From Dokdonella sp. (GTDB lineage: Bacteria; Pseudomonadota; Gammaproteobacteria; Xanthomonadales; Rhodanobacteraceae): a stretch of DNA of 64,000 nucleotides. The position numbers and the translations under genes were made by a program. Shown here in pieces: positions 50,608 through 60,863 of this stretch. The DNA is taken from positions 620,001 to 684,000 of the forward strand of contig NZ_JAHCAS010000002.1 in NCBI RefSeq assembly GCF_019634775.1, in the 5' to 3' direction. A model generated the notes under the pieces. That model had not been told where the DNA came from, searched no databases, and was given only the letters and a program-made list of their open reading frames with translations. Each line of letters begins with the position of its first letter. The stretch's first letter is position 1.

Positions 50608-50946
50608 ATGCGAGCGGGCAACGAGTACGAACGACCAAGGCATTCCCGAATGCCGATCCGTTCGGTCGTCCTCATCAGCCAAGGGCCACTGTCCTGGACT
50701 TCCGAAGTCGAGAACATCTCGGCAACCGGGGTGCTCGTCCTCCGTCCTGCCGGCTGGCACGGTGCGCCGGGCGACACCTGTGTCCTGGATCTGCTCCTGG
50801 GGGAAGAATTGCACATCAATCTCGAGGCCTGCGTGGTCCGCTTGTCCGCCGACCACATCGGTTTCGAGTACACCCGCATTCCCGAGAACAAGGAGGCTGA
50901 GCTATGGTCATTGCTCGGCCGCCACGCCGACGATGTCGCCGGGTGA
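50608..50946 (+). CDS. PilZ domain protein (possible cyclic-di-GMP receptor)
   Basis: 112 residues forming a single small beta-barrel domain. It has NISATG (the [D/N]xSxxG motif, near residue 36) and an arginine-rich N-terminal segment ERPRHSR, but the exact RxxxR spacing is not kept, so c-di-GMP binding is uncertain. The ATG at 50608 has GAGGAGAA seven bases upstream. It sits between rpfF and rpfB on the opposite strand, next to the RpfG phosphodiesterase system, which makes a role in reading out c-di-GMP likely (inference). I know of no such gene at this spot in Xanthomonas. Confidence 0.75.
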   Translation: MRAGNEYERPRHSRMPIRSVVLISQGPLSWTSEVENISATGVLVLRPAGWHGAPGDTCVLDLLLGEELHINLEACVVRLSADHIGFEYTRIPENKEAELWSLLGRHADDVAG

Positions 50947-50967
50947 GGCTCTGCCGCCTTATGCCTG

Positions 50968-51068
50968 GGGATGTTCTGATCAGATCTCTTCGCGGCTGAA
51001 ACCACTCCCGCAATGCCTTGATTTCGTCGAATCGACTTCAGCCGTGAAGGGCAGAATCAGAGCATCCC
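50968..51068. repeat. GATCA palindromic element, copy C
   Basis: About 101 bp, palindromic. Outer ends GGGATGTTCTGATCA (50968-50982) and the complement of GGGATGCTCTGATT (51055-51068); inner arms CTTCGCGGCTGAA (50988-51000) and TTCAGCCGTGAAG (51037-51049), one G-T apart. It fills the gap between the PilZ gene and the last codon of rpfB and may end both transcripts. Confidence 0.75.
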
Positions 51069-52753
51069 TAGGATGGATCGGGGGTATCGTGCAATGCGCG
51101 GCGGAGAATCTTGCCGACATTCGTCTTCGGCAATGAATCACGAAACTCGATGTACTTCGGCTGCTTGTAACCGGTCAATTCGGAACGGCAGTGTGCGCGA
51201 ATGGCTTCCTCGGTGAGGCCGGGGTTCTTCTTCACGACGACGAGCTTGACCGCCTCTCCGGATTTCTCATCAGGCACGCCGATAGCTGCGGCTTCGAGAA
51301 CATCCGGCATGAGTGCGACGACGTCTTCGATCTCGTTCGGATACACGTTGAAGCCGGAAACCAGGATCATGTCCTTCTTGCGGTCGACGATGTAGAAAAA
51401 GCCTTTCTCGTCCATGCGCGCGATGTCGCCGGTGTGCAGCCATTCGTTCGCGTCAATGACCTTGGCGGTTTCTTCGGGGCGGTTCCAGTAGCCCTTCATC
51501 ACCTGCGGTCCGCGCACGCAGAGCTCACCGATTTCACCTGCAGGCAGAAGCTTGCCGTGATCGTCCTGGATGCAGACGTCAGTCGATGGCACCGGCAGGC
51601 CGATCGAGCCGTTGTATTCGGCCAGGTCGAGCGGATTGATGCATACTGCCGGCGAGGTCTCGGTCAGGCCGTAAGCTTCAGCGAGCGTCGAACCGGTAAC
51701 CTTCTTCCAGCGTTCGGCAACAGCCCGCTGCACGGCCATACCGCCGCCGAGAGTCATGCGCAACGTGGAAAAATCGAGTTGGTCGAACCCGGGCGTATTG
51801 AGCAGGCCGTTGAACAACGTGTTGACGCCGGTGAAGCTGGTGTAGCGAATCTTCGCCAATTCGGCGACGAACCCCTTCATGTCGCGTGGATTGGTGATGA
51901 GATGGTTGAGCCCGCCGATCTTCATGAACGTCAGGCAGTTCGCCGTCAGTGCGAAGATGTGGTAGAGCGGCAAGGCCGTTATGATGATCTCCTCGCCTTC
52001 GCGCATGCCACCGCTGATCCAGGCCGATGCCTGTTGCATGTTGGCGATCATGTTGCGATGGGTGAGCATTGCTCCCTTGGCCACGCCGGTTGTGCCGCCC
52101 GTGTACTGAAGAAAGGCGATGTCGTCAGGACTGACGCTCGCTTTCGGAAGGTCGCTGCGCGCACCGCGCCGAAGTGCGTCGCTGAAGCGGATCGATCCTG
52201 GGATGGACCAAGCAGGCACCAGTTTTTTCACATGCTTGACCACGAAGTTCGTGATCATGGATTTCGGGAAGCCGAGCAGGTCGCCTAACGCGGTGGTGAT
52301 CACCTTCTCTACACGGGTACTGCCAACGACATCGGCCGCCACGTGGGCGAAGTTGTCGAGCACCACCAGCACACGTGCGCCTGAATCATCGAGCTGATGC
52401 TTGAGTTCGCGCGCCGTGTACATCGGGTTGGTGTTGACCACGGTGAGACCGGCGCGCAGCGCGCCGCAGATCGCAACCGGGTATTGCAGCACGTTCGGCA
52501 TCATCATGGCGACGCGGTCGCCCTTGGTGAGCTTGAGCTCATCAACGAGGAACGCGCCGAACTGACGGCTCAGTTCTTCAAGTTCACCGTAAGTGATCGA
52601 GCGGCCCATGTTCGAATAGGCCGGCCGGTGGCGGAAACGGTCGAACGAGGATTCAAGCAGGTCGACGATCGAGCCAAATTCATTGAGGTCGATTTCGGTG
52701 GGAACACCCTTCGGATAGTGAGCCAACCACGGGCGATCGTTGCTGCCGGACAT
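51068..52753 (-). CDS. rpfB: Long-chain acyl-CoA ligase RpfB (FadD family)
   Basis: 561 residues; activates fatty acids to acyl-CoA. AMP-binding motif [18 protein letters not shown] (about 208-225), [12 protein letters not shown] (about 353) and the A8/FACS signature [28 protein letters not shown] (about 445). In Xanthomonas RpfB is the FadD-type ligase of the rpf cluster and limits DSF by feeding fatty acids to degradation. The ATG at 52753 follows GGAGGAAG. It lies between the PilZ gene and a divergent lipoprotein gene; a dispersed repeat begins at its stop codon. Confidence 0.92.
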   Translation of the reverse strand: MSGSNDRPWLAHYPKGVPTEIDLNEFGSIVDLLESSFDRFRHRPAYSNMGRSITYGELEELSRQFGAFLVDELKLTKGDRVAMMMPNVLQYPVAICGALRAGLTVVNTNPMYTARELKHQLDDSGARVLVVLDNFAHVAADVVGSTRVEKVITTALGDLLGFPKSMITNFVVKHVKKLVPAWSIPGSIRFSDALRRGARSDLPKASVSPDDIAFLQYTGGTTGVAKGAMLTHRNMIANMQQASAWISGGMREGEEIIITALPLYHIFALTANCLTFMKIGGLNHLITNPRDMKGFVAELAKIRYTSFTGVNTLFNGLLNTPGFDQLDFSTLRMTLGGGMAVQRAVAERWKKVTGSTLAEAYGLTETSPAVCINPLDLAEYNGSIGLPVPSTDVCIQDDHGKLLPAGEIGELCVRGPQVMKGYWNRPEETAKVIDANEWLHTGDIARMDEKGFFYIVDRKKDMILVSGFNVYPNEIEDVVALMPDVLEAAAIGVPDEKSGEAVKLVVVKKNPGLTEEAIRAHCRSELTGYKQPKYIEFRDSLPKTNVGKILRRALHDTPDPS

Positions 52754-52953
52754 GCTTCCTCCGCTGGCGTGCCGTGGCCTGGCCGCGGGAAGGGCGAGGC
52801 TCCATACAGACACGAATCGGCCCGATTGCAACACAGCCCGCGAAGGTCCAGCAAGGCGCAGCGCAGCGCTGCCTCGCTGGAGTGACCCGCTCGCTTGCAG
52901 GGTTGGCCCGCACGTGCGACGGTCGCCTCCAACTCGCACCGGGTGGGTTTCCG

Positions 52954-53391
52954 ATGATCGTTTCCACATGTCGTGGGTTGCTTGTGGGTTGTCTCGTGGC
53001 GCTCGCCGCCTGCGCGCGCACGCCCGACGAACAGTTGCTGCGCGAGGCCATGGACACGATGCAACAGGCGCTCGAGCAGGCTCGGCCTGCCGATTTCATG
53101 GAACACGTGGCCGAGGATTTCACCGGCGCAGGCGGCAGCATCGATCGCAAGGGCCTGCGCGACCTGCTTCGCGCGCAGATGCTCGGCAATGCCCGCATCG
53201 GCATCACGCGCGGCCCAGCCGACATCGAGGTCCATGGTGATCGCGCCACGGTGCGCGTCACCGCGACCTTCACCGGCGGCGATTCGCGCTGGCTGCCAGA
53301 GCGTGGCTCTGTGTACACGTTGACCAGCGGCTGGCGCAGGACCGGCGGCAAATGGCATTGCTACAACGCGCAATGGGAGCGTGTGCTGTGA
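52954..53391 (+). CDS. Small lipoprotein, nuclear-transport-factor-2-like
   Basis: 145 residues with a lipoprotein signal ([12 protein letters not shown], cysteine at about 22). The mature part, with two helices then strands ([23 protein letters not shown] and [18 protein letters not shown]-rich end), resembles the NTF2/SnoaL/DUF4440 fold, whose members bind small molecules; this is pattern-based. It is divergent from rpfB (200 bp) and converges with acnA. The ATG at 52954 has GGTGGG upstream. Confidence 0.75.
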   Translation: MIVSTCRGLLVGCLVALAACARTPDEQLLREAMDTMQQALEQARPADFMEHVAEDFTGAGGSIDRKGLRDLLRAQMLGNARIGITRGPADIEVHGDRATVRVTATFTGGDSRWLPERGSVYTLTSGWRRTGGKWHCYNAQWERVL

Positions 53392-53481
53392 TGTCCCGGG
53401 AGGAACATGGCGGTCCCACCCGGCTGCCGCTGGAGTTCGGCAATGCCACCGAACCGTCGTTTCCACACGGCAATCCCCGGA

Positions 53482-56241
<2,760 letters not shown>

Positions 56242-56498
56242 GGCAAATCCTTCTTGCTGGAAGCAAAGGGGTTGCTGGCTGGACCGATCATTGTGCTCCC
56301 GTCGGCAGGAACCTCCCAAGCCCGCCGTGTTTCGATGCCTGGCGTGTGTATCAGGGCAACGTGAATCAAAATCGAGTTGCCGGTTTTCGGCAGGATCGTC
56401 GGTGACCGTTCTGCAAATGCGGACATTGATCACTTGGCTTCTTCCGGTTGCCAGCCTCGTGTGATCGGCTCAGCCCGATAGGCACTTTGGGGCATGAC

Positions 56499-56855
56499 AT
56501 GATCGTTACACGGCACGGCAACACGCTCATCGGCATCCTGACACGGGTTGCGCGCGAGGCGTTGAATGCCGATAGCCTGGAGCCTTTGCTGCAAGGCATT
56601 TGCGATTTCATCGTGCGCGAGCTGCCGGTGCAGGTTGCCAGCATCATGATGCTCGACGAGCAGGTAGCCTGCTTCATTCACGAGGTATGGGCCGGCGAGC
56701 CGGGTTTGACACCGCCTCCACCCATCGGCGAGTGGCCGAGTCATTGGCCGTTGACCATGGGCGTAGCCGGTCGCTGTGCACGCAGCGGCACCGCACAGCA
56801 GGTCGAGGATGTTCACGCTGATGCTGATTTCGTGCCGGGCAATGCCGCCGTGTGA
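56499..56855 (+). pseudogene. 5' part of a broken GAF-GGDEF gene
   Basis: 118 codons of a GAF domain protein (RVAREALNADSLEPLLQGICDFIV, VASIMMLDEQ, MGVAGRCARSGTAQQVEDVHADADF, PGNAAV) then a TGA at 56853 where family members read NAAVRSxYxVP; the TGA would be CGA by one base. The rest of the gene is found again at 59646-59943, after about 2.8 kb of other DNA. ATG at 56499. It is probably a disabled cyclic-di-GMP-type signalling protein. Confidence 0.75.
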
Positions 56856-56864
56856 TCGGCGTAT
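56801..56864. repeat. 64-bp direct repeat, left copy
   Basis: Identical to 59646-59709; similarity continues to 72 bp with one mismatch. It contains the GAF-gene segment VEDVHADADFVPGNAAV and its TGA. The two copies bound the inserted 2.8 kb. Confidence 0.92.
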
Positions 56865-56919
56865 ATGGTGCCGGTCCGGTGTGCAGGATCACGGCCAATC
56901 ACGAGATCATCGGCGAAAC

Positions 56920-56956
56920 ACCGGCTCCGAAGCCCACCGAAGGTTCCGGAGCCGGT
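56920..56956. terminator. Hairpin, possible terminator of the seven-repeat gene
   Basis: ACCGGCTCCG / CGGAGCCGGT (56920-56929, 56947-56956), a perfect 10-bp stem six bases after the stop codon of the minus-strand gene. Short T-runs flank it on both sides. Confidence 0.55.
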
Positions 56957-56961
56957 TTTGC

Positions 56962-59214
56962 TTATTCAAAGCCATCCGCGAGGATGATCTCATCAACCGT
57001 CAGGCGGGTCACGAAGCCGTCAGCGAAGCCGCCACCGTATGCCGCCTGCGCGCCGCCGGCCGTGCCGGGCAGGTTGCTGGAACCGGTCTCGCCTGCCACC
57101 AGCACATCGCCATTGCTGGCCAGCGCCAGCGTAGAGATATAGTCGTTACTGCCGCCGCCCAGGTAGGTGCTTTGCACCAGCGTCTGCAGGTTGCCCGTCA
57201 GGCGGGTCACGAAGCCGTCTCTGCCGCCAGCGTGTGCCGCCTGCGCGCCGCCGGCCGTGCCGGGCAGGTTGGTGGAAGTGGTATGGCCTGCCACCAGCAC
57301 CTCGCCATTGCTGGCCAGCGCCAGCGCGCGGATATCATCATGAGCGCCGCCGCCTAGGTAGCTGCTTTGCACCAGCGTCTGCAGGTTGCCCGACAGGCGG
57401 GCCACGAAGCCGTCGTAGCCGCCCGCGTTTGCCGCCTGCGCGCCGCCGGCCGTGCCGGGCAGGTCGGTGGAACCGATCTTGCCTGCCACCAGCACATCGC
57501 CATTGCTGGCCAGCGCCAGCGCGCGGATATCATCATGACCGCCGCCGCCTAGGTAGCTGCTTTGCACCAGCGTCTGCAGGTTGTCCGACAGGCGGGCGAC
57601 GAAGCCGTCGTAGTTGCCAGCGATTGCCGCCTGCGCGCCGCCGGTCGTGCCGGGCAGGTCGGTGGAATCGGTGACGCCTGCCACCAGCACATCGCCATTG
57701 CTGGCCAGCGCCAGCGCGCGGATTTCTTCGTAACTGCTGCCACCCAGGTAGCTGCTTCGCACCAGCGTCTGCAGGTTGCCCGTCAGGCGGGTCACGAAGC
57801 CGTCGTAGATGCCACCAGCAAATGCCGCCTGCGCGCCGCCGGTCGTGCCGGGCAGGTTGCTGGAATCGGTGGAGCCTGCCACCAGCACATCGCCATTGCT
57901 GGCCAGCGCCAGCGCGGTGATGCGGTCGTCACCACTGCCGCCCAGGTAGCTGCTTTGCACCAGCGTCTGCAGGTTGCCCGACAGGCGGGCCACGAAGCCG
58001 TCGTAGCCGCCGCCAGCGTATGCCGGCTGCGCGCCACCGGCCGTGCCGGGCAGGTCGCTGGAAATGGTGATGCCTGCCACCAGCACATCGCCATTGCTGG
58101 CCAGCGCCAGCGCGTAGATGTGGTCGTCACTGCCGCCGCCCAGGTAGCTGCTTTGCTCCAGCGTCTGCAGGTTGCCCGACAGGCGGGCCACGAAGCCGTC
58201 GTAGCTGCCAGCGTATGCCGCCTGCGCGCCGCCGGTCGTGCCGGGCAGGTTGCTGGAATAGGTGTAGCCTGCCACCAGCACCTCGCCATTGCTGGCCAGC
58301 GCCAGCGCGGAGATGTAGTCGTTATCGCTGCCACCCAGGTAGGTGCTCTGGATCAGCGGGTCGATGGTGAGCGGGTGGCGCGGGTCGTGCGCGGCGAGCA
58401 CGAAGCCGTAGTGGTGTGCACTGCCCTGGGTTTGCTTGAGGGCGTAGCGCACGTCCACGGACACGCGCTGGCCGTCGATGTCCTGCCAGGCGATGGGGGC
58501 GGTGTAGGCCACTTCGCCATTGCCGGTGCCGGCGATCAGGCGGCCGTCGGCGTCGATGCGCAGGCTTTGCGCGCCCTCCAGGGCAATGCCGATCTGGCCG
58601 GCGTCGGCGCCGGGGGCGACGTGAAACAGTTTTTCGACGTTGTTGCCGCGCGCGCTCAGCTCCACCTCGACGCCCGGCCAGGCCTGGCCCAGGCGCACGC
58701 CCTGCCAGGTGCTGGCCTGGTGGGTGCCGGCGGGGGTGAAGCGGGTGATGTGGGTGCTGGCAGCGGCGGTGCCTTGCGGCGTCAGGGCTTGGGCGCCCAG
58801 CAGGGTTTCCTGTAGCGCCCAGCCGGGTCCGCGTTCGGTGCGCTGCTGGCGCTGCGGCGGCTGGCTGGCGCTGGTGTCTGCATCCAGCGGCTTGCCGGGC
58901 AGGCTGTAGACGATGCGCCCGTCGCGAGTGACGAACACCGCGCCGGCAAAGGTTTTGGCCATGTAGGCCACCTGGGGGTCGAACTGGCCCTGGTTCTGCT
59001 CAAAGGGCACGGCCAGCCCAGCCAGAGCCTGCTGCACGGCCTGGCGGTCGGGAGTGGCCGATTCAGCGGCCGGGCGTACGGCTGCGGCGGCGTTGCCGAC
59101 CAGCAGCACGGCGCTCAGCGCCAGCGTGACGCTGGCAGCCTGTCGCCAGAGGGATGTGGCAAACCTGCGCACCGAGCGGCGCAGGCGTTGACTCCAGGTG
59201 GCAGTCGAGTGCAT
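56962..59214 (-). CDS. Secreted protein with seven SBBP-type repeats
   Basis: 750 residues. A signal peptide (ending AAAA, about 47), an N-terminal domain (about 55-300, with PFEQNQGQFDPQVAYMAKT) of the kind found before these repeats, then seven near-identical repeats of about 65 residues, each reading YLGG..D.I.ALALASNGDVLVAG....LPGT.GGAQ..., that should fold as a beta-propeller. The C-terminus is VDEIILADGFE; a GFE tail is, from memory, common on secreted proteins of some Xanthomonadales. GGAGGAG lies seven bases before the ATG. It lies inside the segment that interrupts the GAF-GGDEF gene. Function unknown. Confidence 0.85.
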   Translation of the reverse strand: MHSTATWSQRLRRSVRRFATSLWRQAASVTLALSAVLLVGNAAAAVRPAAESATPDRQAVQQALAGLAVPFEQNQGQFDPQVAYMAKTFAGAVFVTRDGRIVYSLPGKPLDADTSASQPPQRQQRTERGPGWALQETLLGAQALTPQGTAAASTHITRFTPAGTHQASTWQGVRLGQAWPGVEVELSARGNNVEKLFHVAPGADAGQIGIALEGAQSLRIDADGRLIAGTGNGEVAYTAPIAWQDIDGQRVSVDVRYALKQTQGSAHHYGFVLAAHDPRHPLTIDPLIQSTYLGGSDNDYISALALASNGEVLVAGYTYSSNLPGTTGGAQAAYAGSYDGFVARLSGNLQTLEQSSYLGGGSDDHIYALALASNGDVLVAGITISSDLPGTAGGAQPAYAGGGYDGFVARLSGNLQTLVQSSYLGGSGDDRITALALASNGDVLVAGSTDSSNLPGTTGGAQAAFAGGIYDGFVTRLTGNLQTLVRSSYLGGSSYEEIRALALASNGDVLVAGVTDSTDLPGTTGGAQAAIAGNYDGFVARLSDNLQTLVQSSYLGGGGHDDIRALALASNGDVLVAGKIGSTDLPGTAGGAQAANAGGYDGFVARLSGNLQTLVQSSYLGGGAHDDIRALALASNGEVLVAGHTTSTNLPGTAGGAQAAHAGGRDGFVTRLTGNLQTLVQSTYLGGGSNDYISTLALASNGDVLVAGETGSSNLPGTAGGAQAAYGGGFADGFVTRLTVDEIILADGFE
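56985..58350. repeat. Seven tandem coding repeats of about 196 bp
   Basis: The segment GCGTCTGCAGGTTGCCCG recurs with a spacing of about 195-197 bp across the gene at 56962-59214 (for example near 57180, 57376, 57570 and 57768). High DNA identity between copies suggests recent duplication or gene conversion. Confidence 0.85.
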
Positions 59215-59429
59215 GGAGGCTCCTCCTTGATCGATGACCTGTGGGCATGGCCCGCATCGGTGGGGCGGCTTGGCCGGTCGTACCGACGCTGCTGCCGACG
59301 TGGATTCTCATCTCGTGCAGCAGCGGTGTGGCGGCGCACGCGTTGCGGGCCGGCACAGTATGCCAATGTTCGACAGGATGCGGGATGCGCCCCACATCCT
59401 GTCGCAGGTTGTTATCGCTGCTTGGCGGG

Positions 59430-59645
59430 TCAGTTGATCCGCCGCCACGCCAACGTTCCCATTAACACTGCCAGCAACAGCAGCACCCAATGCGACAGCG
59501 TGGGCAGCTGAGTCACGGTGCTGAATCCTGCGACGATGGTGATGGTCTGGCTCACATCGGCCGCCGGCAGCCAGTTGGCATCGCCCGCCTGGCTGGCCAC
59601 CACGGTGCAGGTGCCCGCCGCCACCATGGTCACGGCGCTGCCGCT
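59430..59645 (-). pseudogene. Truncated tail of an IPTL-CTERM surface protein
   Basis: About 71 codons with no start, cut off at the edge of the direct repeat (59646). It encodes the end of an Ig-like domain (ATGTCTVVASQAGDANWLPA pattern) and the sorting signal LPTLSHWVLLLLAVLMGTLAWRR, the IPTL-CTERM type. It was presumably carried in by the same event as the seven-repeat gene. A 10-bp hairpin, CGACAGGATG / CATCCTGTCG (59371-59380, 59395-59404), follows on its downstream side. Confidence 0.72.
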
Positions 59646-59709
59646 GGTCGAGGATGTTCACGCTGATGCTGATTTCGTGCCGGGCAATGCCGCCGTGTGA
59701 TCGGCGTAT
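59646..59709. repeat. 64-bp direct repeat, right copy
   Basis: Identical to 56801-56864, including the same TGA codon. Confidence 0.92.
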
Positions 59710-59945
59710 CTGGTGCCAGCCGGTATCGCCGGCGCCTGCATGGCGTACTCAACATCGAAACCACGCGGTCGGGGTTTTTCCACAGCGAGGTCTGTGCGGT
59801 GTTCGATGCGGTGGCCGACCAGATCGCCGGAGCCATTCATTTCAAGCGGGTGGCCGATGAGCTTGCCGCGGCCAACCGCAAACTGGAACGGCTCTCCATG
59901 CTCGATGGCCTGACCGGCATCGCCAATCGCCGCAGCTTCGATCCG
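59646..59945 (+). pseudogene. 3' part of the broken GAF-GGDEF gene
   Basis: Continues the GAF domain after the repeated 64 bp: SAYLVP, then a one-base frameshift, then RYRRRLHGVLNIETTRSGFFHSEVC... ADQIAGAIHFKRVADELAAANRKLERLSMLDGLTGIANRRSFD, the start of a GGDEF domain. The GGDEF domain stops there; its catalytic GGDEF motif is gone. Nonsense, frameshift and truncation all show that it is dead. Confidence 0.8.
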
Positions 59946-60180
59946 TGCTCGCACCGGACGGACCCACCATGCCGGCAGTTTCCGATTGGTCGAAGCCGCA
60001 GCCAAGCGCATGTGTTCGCGTTTGCGAACCCCGCAGCAGCCGGGAATTCCGTGTGGCTGGCCGGGACGCCTGCAAGCGCATCCGGATCGACGGCGATTTC
60101 TCGGCGGATGCTCGTAGCATGCCGGTGTTGCCGACAGGACGCCGGGAGTTTGCCAAGCGTTCATGAGTATGCAACGAAAT
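59946..60180. other. Unassigned remnant DNA
   Basis: 235 bp with no recognisable gene between the GGDEF fragment and the vapB promoter. Possibly the scar of the deletion that removed the rest of the GGDEF domain. Confidence 0.4.
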
Positions 60181-60201
60181 GTATGTATAATTCCCGCATA
60201 C
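60181..60201 (+). promoter_or_regulatory. vapB promoter with overlapping operator
   Basis: A perfect -10 TATAAT (60186-60191) lies inside the inverted repeat GTATG-N11-CATAC (60181-60185, 60197-60201). A second GTATGC at 60167-60172 extends the symmetry. This fits autorepression by the antitoxin-toxin complex, which is usual for this family. No good -35. Confidence 0.6.
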
Positions 60202-60222
60202 CAGCGACTGCGGGAGAGCCAC

Positions 60223-60426
60223 ATGGAAGCCATCGTTGCTGAACGCGGCCAGATCACCCTGCCGAAGGCGGTACGCGACGCGCTGGGCCTGGGCAAAGGC
60301 AGCGTGCTGAAGGTGGAACTGGACGGCGGCCGGATCGTGCTGTCCAAGCGCGTCGACGATGCGATCTCCCGCGTGCGCGGCAAGTTCGCCCTCGACGTCG
60401 GCAGTGACGGCAAGGACACCGCGTGA
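60223..60426 (+). CDS. vapB: AbrB/VapB-type antitoxin
   Basis: 67 residues of the swapped-hairpin AbrB/MazE fold: MEAIVAERGQITLPKAVRDALGLGKGSVLKVELDGGRIVL, followed by a flexible C-terminus that should bind the toxin. The ATG at 60223 has GGGAG upstream. It overlaps the toxin start by four bases (GTGA). Confidence 0.87.
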   Translation: MEAIVAERGQITLPKAVRDALGLGKGSVLKVELDGGRIVLSKRVDDAISRVRGKFALDVGSDGKDTA

Positions 60427-60836
60427 TTGCCGTTGACGCCCCGATCCTGGTCGAGCTGCTGGCCGACGGCCGTCGTGCCGACGCGGTGGAGGCCAGTCTG
60501 CGCCAAGCCCTGGTCGCCGGCCGGGTGGTGGTGTGTGACGCCGCGCTGGCGCAGGTCTGCGCCGCCCTGCGCAACGGTGTCGAGGCGCTGGCCACATTGG
60601 AAGGAATGGGCGTCCACTACAGCGCGACCGAGGCAAAATCCGCGTTGCGCGCCGGCGAAATGCAGCGCCGCCAGCGCCAACGGGGCGAGGCCCCACGCCC
60701 GATCGCGGATTTTCTTGTCGGCGCCCACGCGCTGTTGCAATGTGACGCGCTGATCACCTTCGATGCCACGTTTCACCGTGACTACTTCAAGGGCCTGAAG
60801 CTGATCGTGCCGACGCTGCTGGCTGATTCTCGTTGA
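60423..60836 (+). CDS. vapC: VapC-type PIN-domain toxin
   Basis: 137 residues, PIN-domain RNase. The acidic residues are in place: D5 (IAVDAPILVELL), E73-type acidic residue in the central part, D98 (IADFLVGAHALLQCD) and D116 (LITFDATFHRDYF). GTG 60423 overlaps the antitoxin stop, so they are coupled. In the family the toxin cleaves tRNA or rRNA when the antitoxin is lost. It ends 27 bp before acnB. Confidence 0.88.
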   Translation: MIAVDAPILVELLADGRRADAVEASLRQALVAGRVVVCDAALAQVCAALRNGVEALATLEGMGVHYSATEAKSALRAGEMQRRQRQRGEAPRPIADFLVGAHALLQCDALITFDATFHRDYFKGLKLIVPTLLADSR

Positions 60837-60863
60837 TTGTCACCCTTCTCCGGAGATGTCCCC

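Noticed and set aside
56985..58350. CRISPR array
   Set aside because: The repeats are about 196 bp, in frame and coding; there are no short repeats with unique spacers and no cas genes.
56801..59709. Insertion sequence or composite transposon
   Set aside because: The bounding repeats are direct and 64 bp long, with no inverted ends and no transposase gene inside.
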